From NCBI GenBank assembly GCA_016648135.1, contig JADDOH010005086.1, positions 120,219-184,218 of the forward strand: a DNA stretch of 64,000 nt, given 5' to 3'. This stretch comes from Agrypnia vestita (taxonomy: Eukaryota > Arthropoda > Insecta > Trichoptera > Phryganeidae). The notes under the pieces were generated by a model, which worked only from the letters and a program-made list of their open reading frames with translations, was not told where the DNA came from and did no database searches. Positions 46,001 through 58,000 of the stretch are shown here, piece by piece (position 1 is the stretch's first letter; every line of letters starts with the position of its first letter). Position numbers and translations under genes: made by a program.

Positions 46001-49000
46001 CCTGTGGCTTGATAGCTGTCAACCACCCAGGGGCAAATTCATCAGAGTGTCCTCTTGGAAGCAGCGTTCACCGAAAACTATACTTTAGATTTGAGTACAA
46101 AAATTTTTATGCAGTCTTCAACATGTATATATATATTTTATAAGTAATAAATAAAAAAAATCCATGTATCGTTTGCTTGAAAATAATTACGAAAAATACA
46201 CCCTCATACCGCGCGCACACAGTGGCCTGGGGCCTTAAAACAATAAAATACATAACTTATATAATTGTGTTATACATAGTACCTCTCCATTTAACAGCAT
46301 TGCTCTTGTGCTCGGACGAGGTACTTTGCATTGTTACATATAATTATTTTACATTATATTATATACATATATGGGATGAAGTAGTGGAGTGAAATGTTTT
46401 TGATTTTGAGGGTAATGGTATCTAGTTGTGTTTATTGGGATGTTCTCTTAATTTGTTTTGTATTGTGTATATTTTTTATTTCGATTGGAAGATTGTTAAA
46501 AAAAATTATGCCCGAGTAAATGAAATTTGTTGATATTTTTTTATATTGCATTTTGGGATTTTAAAATTGATTTTAAATCTTGGTGATGTGTTTTTTTCGA
46601 ATTTTGTATGTTCGTTTTCTTTGATGAGTTTCATAATTGATATTTTTTTGTATATAGTTTATACCTTTGGGACTGGAAATATTTTGAATAGTTTTTGTGT
46701 GAGGAATGTTGATTTTTTTCAGTATGACTTTGATACGCACTCGTGGTCATTTTCCACTTTTCAGAGGGCAGATCCCCGGCTACGATCGCCGCTCTGACGT
46801 GCTATCAAACAATTTGGGGAGCGATGATCACTAAGGGGTGGTGGTGGGAAAATTTAAATGAAAACATTCAAGTTTGAATTTTGCATGTATTTAAAATCTT
46901 TGGAAAATTATCATAATCTTAAAACCTAGTCTTATTATCTAACCTGTCTAACGTCGTGAACCTGGCGACGTCTTGGTCGCGGTGGCGCGGGCGTCGGCAT
47001 GACGGCGCGGCGCCGAACGCGACTTCCCTCGCGCGTCTGCTCCAGCGACGCCGAAGGTGACGCAGGCGTGAGGCCCACCTCACGCTGGTCTGCTTCTGGG
47101 CTGGCGGAGTGCCTGGTTATCGCCCTGATAACCAGCTGACCATCTCCAATGGTCTTCGGCTCCGCCCTTGTCCTCTTCTTCTGTCTGTAACAGCGGCCAC
47201 GTCAGGCTACATCAATCCACCTGACGCCGCTGTTGGTGGACTCCAGACGCCCTCCTCAACCTGCTTGGCTGTCTCCTTGACAGTCAAGATCACATCAGAA
47301 CACCCGGCTCTCCAGGGAGTCTTCTTCCTCCGCTGGGGCTTCTCGGCGTGGTCCTCTCGACTGTCGCTCTGACTAGCCGAGATCTATTTGCTCTTCTTTT
47401 CGGCACTCCTTCCGCGGTTCACTAATTGATGGTCGGCCGACAGCCACCTCATCACTGCCGGCCGACGCCGTATTTCACATCACAACTCCACTTCCAACTA
47501 ACTACCGTCCTTCTACACTTCCAAGTCCCAACTGCCTCCCCAACGAACTACTCCCAACTACTTCCAAGTCCCAACTGCCTGTGGGAGTGGCCACGCAGGG
47601 TTTTTATACATTTCAACATGTTGGCCACTTCCCTTCTGTTCAACCCTTATTTCTTATTTGTTAGGCCTAATTTTTGGTCACGCCTCTGATATTATCTTAC
47701 TTAACTAATCTTAACTAACAAGAAATAAAAATCTTAAAATTAATACCACTTATAAATAATTTTTTACATAAAATTAATTACATTAAAAATTATTTGATTA
47801 TCATATAACATAAAATTATTATTAAATACCTAACATACAATTACCTATACACTATGTAATTAACTATACAATTACCTAAATCTATACAATAAAATACAAC
47901 TTAGCATACCTTATTTTTAAACTTATTGTCGGTGGTCACCCGAACTATGATATTAATCACTAGCAAAAATACATTACTACAGCTAGATTAAATACAATTG
48001 ATTGATAATTTTATAATTATGTACATTTAAAATTAATAAATTAATCCTAATCATTGTTAATTTGATCTACCTATAATTATATATTACAATACCGCAATCC
48101 AGCTAACTTTATCCTCTGCGCTCTTATATATATCTTGTTATTAATAATTAGTCTAATCAAACAAAAGATGGAATGCGCGTCTAGGCCCATATGGCTTTTG
48201 GACCACCCCGGCTGGGGCTATACAATTTATGAACGGTCTGGCGAACCATGTTAAATGTCAATTTTAGAAACTAATAGCTTCCTTAGCACGGATTCGGAGA
48301 AAATTTGGTAAAAATCATGTACCCCGTCTCCTTAGAAATTAATGGCCCTGTAGCACATGTGCAGCCAGGACGATGAGGGTGCTCTTACGACAAAATTTAA
48401 AAACATTAAATCGTTCGCAGAATTACCCTTGGCTTCGAAATCTTACAAAAAAACGACCACCTCGAAGAAAGAGAACGAATTTGACGCGTTTTTCACAATA
48501 AAAATTAATATGAATACATCAACTTTAATGATTAATCTCTGAATTACTTTAATTTGATTTATTATATTATTATAAGTTCCACCTCACCCTATTATTCCAT
48601 ATTGGAGTAGTGAGTGGACAGTTGCATAATATAGCTTTTTTAAATTTAAAATGTCTATTTTAAATTTAAAAAATTATTCTATTAATCTATTTTAAATTTA
48701 AATTTCGTAGTCTTATATATATATATATATAAAACTTCTAATTCTTTTCGTCAATTCGTTGATATGGCTAGGCCATTTAAGATGTTGGTCTATGATTACT
48801 CCAAGATATTTGATTTCCTTTTTTGGATTTATTATTGAACATGAATTGTTGCAGGTCATTCTGTCGCAGTTGTTATTGTGGATGGTAATTTTTATGTTAG
48901 GCGGTATTTTATGTTTTTTTATCGAAAAGGGAATGTAAGTAGTATGTTTTTTTGGGGGTTTGGGGGAAGCAAATTGTTGTCGAACCAGGATTTCAGTACA

Positions 49001-52000
49001 TTCAGGTCACTGTTTGCGTGTTTCTTTACTGTGTTCCAGTCAGGTCCACTTATAATAATTGCTGTGTTGTCTACTATGATTTTACCCGTCAGATTAAGTT
49101 TGAAGATGTCATTATACAGCCACCAAAGAAGTGCCTGTTGTTTTCCAACGGGAGATCTCTATCTTCACTTTCCACCCTTTATTGTGATCCACAACAAGAT
49201 TTTTCAAGCTAAAACTTGACAGATACATTTTAGACAAATGGTTATATCCAAAATGGGTAAACAGATTGATGAAGAATTGGCACCACACCGAGGTATTTGT
49301 TTGAAAAATTGTCAAAATTGTATATCGATCGAAAACAGCATTATAAACAATAAACTATAGATACGTTTCAACAATAAACTATAGATACGTATTGGTGCAA
49401 AAAGTAAAGAAAATATTTTTGATAGATGTCCGAGTTTGCGTAGGAACTGTCAATATGTAATTATAACATGAAATCAGTAAATAATTCATAATATTATGTT
49501 TTCAGTGATCACTTCCATAATATTTGCAGAAGAATTGTGGACTCGAGTTCCATCACTGTATTGAGAGACCCTGAAGATAGATGTGTTGAAGTAATATATT
49601 TTGAATATTTAAACTTTTTATGAGAAACCGATTTTACAGTTTAATATGTTTTTTTATTTATGGTTTTTTTGTTTGGTTTGTAGAACTCCGTGTTTATTTT
49701 TAATGAAATTTAAAATTAATTAAAATTTTAATAAATATTATTAGTAAGTTCTGTGAGTTCGCGTGAAGCGTTATTTAAATATGACAGCTGTTTCGGCTTA
49801 CTGGGCCATTATCAAACTGTAATATCGCAGAACTAAATAATAATATTTATTTTGTTTTTATTTATTTTTAATTTCATTAAAACTTAAAATGAAAAAAAAA
49901 CATAGATCCTACATATTATTAATTCCTTCCAAAATTTAAGTTATTTTCCTTCTGATATTTATGATTCAGATTACCATGAATTCTTAAATAATTTATCATA
50001 CTTTTCCTTAAGAATAATAATTAAAATTTAATAAATTAATAATTAATACGGCTATTTTTTATCAATGGTAATAACTAATACTGCTGATCAAATACCCGGC
50101 CCTTAGTGCCTACTGATGGAAATAAAAGTAATTTTGTGAATGGAATTGTTTGAAACAAACGTTTGACATAATTCACATTTTTGGTATCTGCATAATTATT
50201 GTAGCATTATTAACATATAGTGATGGCCTAAACTGTTATTTTAACCAGTTATTATTTGAGATTTGCATTTAATTGCACCGTACAGCTTGTTGATGCAGTA
50301 GTTATGACTCTTGCTTAGTGATCCAATGTTTGGAATCGCATTCCCAGACACTAGCAAGTTAGTCCTAATTTCAAGCACCAGCGTTTAGCTTAATTTGAAA
50401 AAGCATGTGTATTCCACGTTCGCATCTCTATTTAAAAAAAAAATGGTAGTAAACAATAATTAAATCTCAGTTACCAATCAGATACCAAATCACAAATACA
50501 TAATGTTTATCGTGTAACCGGTTTAATTAAATAACTATTGACATATTAGATCAAAAAATTGCAAAAATAAAACAAATCACTTTATTATCACCACTTTATT
50601 AGATATAAAATCAACATGTTTCGAGAAGAATGTTCTCTCTTCAGGATTGTTTATGTACTAAAATTGAAAAAGATTAAAAAAAGATTTTTTTTATATCTAA
50701 AAAAGTGGTGAAAACAAAGTGATTTGTGTTTTATTTATTTTAATAATAATGTCACCACAACGTTCAAACCTTCATTCAAAAATATTCTTCGAACAATAAA
50801 AAAATTGTATAATATTATATTTGGAGATATTGATTGCAAACAATATGGTGACCCTCCAAAAGATCTTGTTTTTTCCGCATTCTTGGATCACTGATTCTTC
50901 CATTATGTCCTCGTTTCTGATTACATGTCCAAAATATCTAAAGATTCAGAGCCGCATAGTTGAAAATAAACCTTGCTCAATGATTAATTTCTCTGCGATC
51001 AAAACATTGTTCATAGTATGCATTGTTTCCATCCTCTTGTGTTCTCTCAGAGAGGTTGATTCTCTACCATAGAAAAAGGTCGGGACGATAATAGATTTGC
51101 TTGAATCTTGCCAGACCTTTTTGAGATTATCCATAAAGGATTTGTTTTATCCTTTCCTGAAGGTAAAATTTTTATTTGGCAATCAATATATAAAATCTAA
51201 AAGATGAAAAAAATAGTGTTTTGATGATCTCTTCATATTGCAATTGACATTTTATACTGTACAGTACGACTACAACTGATGCATTCTAATATTTCTCAGT
51301 TAGTCTCTTATTAACTCTATTCTCAGTTAGTTTAATGCATAATTTTATGTCATGGTCAAAATGATTGAAGGGACGTGAAGCGGAATACGGATAGATTATC
51401 TGTACAACTACGAAGGCGTATTAAAAAGTAAGGTACCCAAAGATGCCATTTCCGAACGCGAGTTGCTAGGTGAAATTTGATAACAGCGATGTATTCCTCG
51501 GTTCCCTCACCATGTGTAGAACCATCCGCGAGACCTTGGGACGCTCAGTCGCTGCGTAGCAGTCATTTAGGATGGAGCTCCCGCTTAGATCGCCCGCCAG
51601 GTGCGAACTGCGCTCAGTCATTCGATTATTGAATGCCAAAAAGATTTCTCTAAGAGACATTCATCGCCAGTTAGTGGAAGTGTACGGTAAGAAGTGTATG
51701 CACATAAAAAACCTGCGGAAGTGGTGCTGGGAGTTTTATAACAGCTGGGAAAATGTCCACGATAAGCAGCGGTCGAGGCGGCCGAGTTTGCCGGAATCAA
51801 CGGCGGCTCGAATCGACGAGATAGTGTGCAATAACCGGAGAATAACCCTTCATGAGATAAGGGAAGGTCTTAATGAAGAGTGTGGCTACTTCTCCTTGCA
51901 GAATATTGTGTCGGAGGTCCTCGGTTACTACAAAGTATCCTACCACCCAACTCAGTTAATTCGGCTGGGATGGGTATATCATTGACCACCCTCCTTACAG

Positions 52001-55000
52001 CCCGGACGTTGCCCCCAGCGACTACCACTTGTTTCCTACTCTCAAAAAACACCTTGGGGGACAGAAATTCAAGTCAGACGAGGAAGTGCAAGAAGCAGTC
52101 GTCAGTTGGCTTTGCGACGCGGCGGGAGAGTGGTACGACACCGGCATTAAAAAGCTGGTTACCAGGATGCAAAAAGCGATTGATCGTCAAGGCGACTTTA
52201 TAAAAAAATAGCTAAATGTTCAACCCTTCCATGAATTTAAGTAAAGTTGTGAATAATTTTGATTTTCTATGAAAAAAAACATTGACATAATTTTAATTGT
52301 CACAAAAATACTAAAACTTTATTAAATGGATAAAATTTACATAAGATAACTGCCAGAATCTAAGCATCCCTGTACGAAGTAGTGCTTGCGTGAGAATTAA
52401 TGGGACATTCACATCATGGTTTGATATTACAAAAGGTGTCAAACAGGGATGCGTAATGTCATCATGGCGTGGAAGGAACTAGAAGTTGGAGCGAAAATGG
52501 ACGGACTCACCATATCCTGTCTGCTATACGCAGACGACGCAGTATTGGTGGCTAACAGTGAAGCTGATCTGCAGTGCTTGGTATCCAGGATGTCCGATGT
52601 ATGCATGCAGAGTGAACTTCTGATGAATGTCAGCAAATCGAAAGTGATGGTATTCGAGAGAGACGAAAGTGTGATGTAATTATAAACAACGAATGCTTAG
52701 AACAAGTGAACGAGTTTGTGTATTTGGGAAGTATGTTTAGTAGAGACGGCAAGGCTGAGAATGATATCGAAAGGAGAGTGACTGCGGGAAACAAAGTTTA
52801 TGGTGCACTAAATGCAATTATGGCCAATAGGAATCTGTCAAAGGAAGCAAGACTAGCGGTACATAATGGCGTTCTAGTGCCAACCCTTATGTATGGAAGT
52901 GAAGCCTGGAATTGGCAAAGGAGGAATGAAAGTAGACTGAATGCGGTGGAAATGCGGTCACTAAGACGCTTGTGCGGAAAATCTTTGGTCGATAGAGTGA
53001 GGAATGAACAAATTAGAAGTGAATGCAATGCTGGCTGTGGCGTGGTAGATAAAATAAAGAAAGGAGTGCTGAGATGGTTTGGTCATGTGGAACGTATGAA
53101 CGAGGAAAGGATGGTTAAGAAAATATATGAGGCGAGTGTTGAAGGCAACAGGAACAGAGGGCGTCCGCGAAAGACCTGGCACGATCAGGTACTACAAGTA
53201 TTTGAGGATGGCCCTGTTAAAAGCCGCAACAACCGTAGAACGTGTATGAGAAGATGTATGAATGTGGCCGAAGCAAAAGTGGTGTGCCAGGATAGAAGAG
53301 TGTGGCGTTCAATCATCTCTGCCTACCCTTGCGGGGAAACGGCGATGGTTAGTTAGTTAGTTAGTTAGCAGAATCTAATCGTAAATCAGGAACAGCAAAG
53401 ACAAGTATGCATATCATGAGGTCATTGATTGATAATAGATTATTAGATGATTATATCCAGAATTGTGTGGACAGTAGTGGCGTACAGTACATATTAATTA
53501 CATTACTAAGGATTCTGGGAAATAAATTTAATAATCCTTATCTTAAGAAAAATACGATTTAAAATTCTAGCCGTAATCTAAAGCCGTAATCGTAATAATG
53601 GCTACGGCTAGAGTTTTATGGCATTCGTTATTTTCGATTACTTCTGTTTACAACTTCATATGAATTCTTCTCCTATTTTACTTATTTGCGTGCATAAAAT
53701 TTGTTTCTTGAATCTGTAAGAGAAAATTTTCCAAATAAAGCCGTATTATAGTTGCGCCATCTATATGTCTGCGAGTTTTTTTGTGGTTGGCAAATGAATT
53801 TTTCATACTATAGGGTGTTTCTTCAAAGGTCTAATATTCGATGAGAACTGCGAGCATGTTAATTACAGAAATATCTCTGTTACCACTTCCATACTTACTG
53901 ACAAAATGTTTTGTGCGAATTCTTTTTTGCTTTGAATTTGCCTTGACAATCATCCGCTTGTAAAGTGATGTTGTTTAAATTGATTATAACTTTTATTTTA
54001 ATTATTATTAAATTATTAATTACAATTAATTGTATAAATTCAATTCTGTTTATGTTAATAAGTTAATGGTAGTTTATAAAGAATATTCGTTAAATTTAGA
54101 TTTTTGAACATTTTATATGCAATATGAATACGTTAATTCATGACGAAATTGTAATTTTTATGGTAGATCAATTTCTCGATAACAGCATAATATAAGTTTA
54201 TGGCTAATGCACTCCACTGGCAGAAAGTAACCCTCCCCCCTCGCATTTAAGGGCTCTCTCATTTCTTGCTTTTACTGTGTAGTCTAAACTGTAAAACTGG
54301 CTAACAGAATCTACACTGTGGATTTAAAAAAGCAAAAATTTTTGCAGTACGTCAGCTACAGGAAAAGTGACAGAAGCAGTGTAAGCCATATTCTATATTC
54401 TTAGCAGATCTAACACAAAATTTCTATATGGTCAACAGGGAAGGCTTCTTCTCATTACTACTACATACAAATATGGAATGAAACATGGATGCATGATGGA
54501 ACCCACATCCGAGGATATAGAAAACTGTACAATACTGAAAGACTAAAGACTAACTGAAAGAGAAAACAAATACTTATGTGGGGGGTCAACGTCCCATTGA
54601 CCTACAGCAAAAATAACCAGCGCCGTAACAAAAGATTCCCGCGAGCAACACACACCGGTTGAGATAGTCACCATCCATCCAAAAATGCTGACAAAACGAA
54701 ATACACACAGATAACACCAGATCTGAGAAATACAAAAATGCTGACAAGATGGAATACATAAAGATAACACCCGATCCTGTGAAATAGGAAATGTTGAGGG
54801 GTTCGTTTCCACGCCTGAAACAGACGCTGATGCTGCAATTCATACATGAGTTTGCACATGACGCCTGGGAACCGTAGAATATGTAAGCGATACATTGAGA
54901 TATCGAAGGCAGTTTGTCCCGAGTAACAGACAGCGCTTCTCACCTCGCGCCGCACCTCTCCTACATCTCTGTCGCCGAGCATCATTGGAACCGACGCTAC

Positions 55001-58000
55001 GCCACCTGTTTACGTGCCTTCATCATCACTCACTCTGCGCCTGCATTATCATCATCATCAACACGCTACCTACTCTGCGCCTGCTATCAAACATCATCAT
55101 CCATGCTTCACGGACCTCACAATACCTACATAACACCAGCTGTTCACCGTCACACACCGCGCTCAGCTGTCTACAATCACCACAGTGGCCCATGCACTAC
55201 AATCATGCCTGTCTACAATCACCCCAGTCGCTTCGCCGTACCACTGACATCAGACCTTATCAGCTGAGACACAGAGAGAACTGCATATCCTATTACTCCA
55301 TTGTAATTTCGTCCAAATAAAAACTGACTTAAACTGATTGCGCCTTTTCCATAAAGATATTTTTGCACAACTTTCATAAACAGTGGAAGCCGGATTATGG
55401 CCACCCCACACTCATAAGGGATTTGTTAATCCCAGATTATGCAGCCTTTTTAGTGTACCTTGAGACCTAAAAATATTTTACATAGACATAGGGCAGTGGC
55501 AACGGACTAATGAAGAATGGTTAGACAATTTGAAAACTAAGCAACAGCGAGCAAAATAACAGCCTCCAGGAAGCTCCAGCTCTAAGTGCTATTGCGGAAA
55601 GTGTGGTCAATTTTATTGACCTTGTATAGAACTTTACAGAAACAAAAGGATTTTTGTTATGTATGTATGTATGTATGTACCTACACCTGCACTGAGGCTT
55701 AAAAGAACTCTTGTCACAGCGCTCAACTATTTTGCAATAAAGTAGACTTCCGATTGTCTGGGATGGATGGTGAAAATAAAACCCGGATAATCGATTTCGC
55801 GGTTAATCCAAAAGTATAGAGAAATTGACAAAAAATTGCAAAAATCACGCTCTGTGCAAGCTTACCGTCTGAAAACTGTGCTCGTTTGCATTTACGCACA
55901 ACAAGCGTCGCCGGTATGTACAGGGTTATCAAATCCTTTCCGATATTCTTTAAATACTTCATGAATATCATGATCCTTAGTCACGGGGGATCAATTTGGA
56001 TGAAGATTTATGGTTTCTACAAATCCTTGAATTCTCGTGCTACTAGTTTACAACAATAACACAGCTTAATTTTTTGTCTTTAATAGCAGTTGGTTGCCTG
56101 TTTTATACTTTTTTATGCCTCCTTTCAAACCATCTAGAAGACGTGCTAAAAGCACTATGAATTTTTAATTATAATAAAAAACTATGGCACCTCTGATAGT
56201 TACGGCAAATTTTACGCTATTTTATAAAGTTGATGCAACTAAGGGCCGGTTGTTTCAAGTTGGATCAAAGTAAAAGTTCGTTTAAAGCATAGATTTTTAC
56301 GTTCCCCACCAATCCGTTTTCTTAAAAATCTATGCTTTAAATGAAGTTTTATTTTAATCCAACTTGAAACAACGGGGCCTAACCCTCATAAGGCACTAAA
56401 ACGAACTTAATATTAAACATAAAATAAATGTTTTGAGAGAGCATTTTTCGGACACAACAGACACCTGATATTTTTGACTCCGCATCCCGGATAATCAGAT
56501 CCCAGATAACAATCATAAGTTACAACTTTAATAAAAGGAACATTACGAATATGTAATTTTCCTATATTCTGGAAGAAATATATCAACAATAAACTGTTAT
56601 GAAGTTTGTAAATTTGAAATGATCTAAATTCTGAAATTATACCAATAATTTAACATTTAGTTTTGATGACTATCATTTTTATTTTTATGACCACATTGAT
56701 GATCATATATGTAATGTTCTAATTCATGTTTCTAATTACAGATAGAAAACATCATAAATGACAAGAAATTTTCTAAGTTAACTGAACATCCTAGACTTGT
56801 GGAAATTGTGATGAATGTCACTGGACCGCAAATTTTATGTGTGCGCAGTAAAATAATTTACAGACAACTGGGCTCATTGATAGAATGTCCACATCAAGTA
56901 CACACTTTTCTTAAATATTCTTTCCTTTAACTATTTTAGAATCTCTCTGTTCAAAGCCACGCATTTTAATAATTCATAAAATGTGATGTAACACTCAGCA
57001 CAATTGTGCCACTAATTTATTACCATCGCATTGTGAAGGCTGAATCCTTCTCCAAATAATGTCATTAAATAAATTAGAATAATATGACAGTAAGGAAATC
57101 CAATAACTTGCTTTGTACAGATATGTAATTATCTAAAATAAATTATATACAATTGTATCCCGACGAAAGGGCCGTGGGCTCTAAAACATGTCGATATTTT
57201 TCAATACAAAAGTGGTGATAACAAAGTTCATTTATATTAATTATGTTACATAATAATGTCACCACAAAATTATTTTGCTCTTTTTGAAGAAGTTATATAA
57301 ATTTTATTTATCTATTTTTACATATATAGTAGTACAAAGTGCCAAATACCAATAAAACACTTAAAAGTCTTTTTTCTTATACAAAACATAAGTTGCAATT
57401 TTGAAAACCAAAAAGTTGCATTATAAAATACGTGCATACATATGTATATACAATGTAAAAGGACAAATGATAAATTTTTTTATTACTATTGTTATTAATT
57501 ATGCCCATGGCATAACTAAGATGAAAATAACTGTTGAATTTTATGGCATTTGGTCAAAATCTTCAAGTATGTGAAAAAGTAAATTTTCTCCCTACGACAA
57601 TGAAAAATGTCGGATTTTTCTATCGCTGTACCAGCATTACAGATTGCCGCATGCACATACCGAAAATAAGCGTTGAATCTTATCCCATTTAATCAAAATC
57701 TTCAAGTATGTAAAACACACATAACACAAATTTTGTCCTTACGACAATGAAAAATGTTGAATTTATGTCAGCCAGTCAACAGTCAGACAAATCAACGTTA
57801 GTTTCTTTAAGAAAACATTTTATTTTGCTGTGTCTTGTAAATTCTTGTATATTGTAATTATTTTATTAAATTCTTAAATATATTATGGAGGAATACCTAA
57901 AATATTAACTCTGTAATTAGTATATTTACAGAGATATTCCCATCATTAGAGGCAATGTCAGCTCAGTTTACTGCACCACAGGAAAGGTTTAATGTGGGCA

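Noticed and set aside
47109..47372. 87-codon frame in the GC-rich island
   Set aside because: High GC removes stop codons by chance; no motif, and no splice or start context.
54895..55320. 141-codon plus-strand frame rich in His/Ser/Leu
   Set aside because: Two overlapping frames are open for the same reason, a C-rich low-complexity stretch within an LTR-like block; no domain is recognised.
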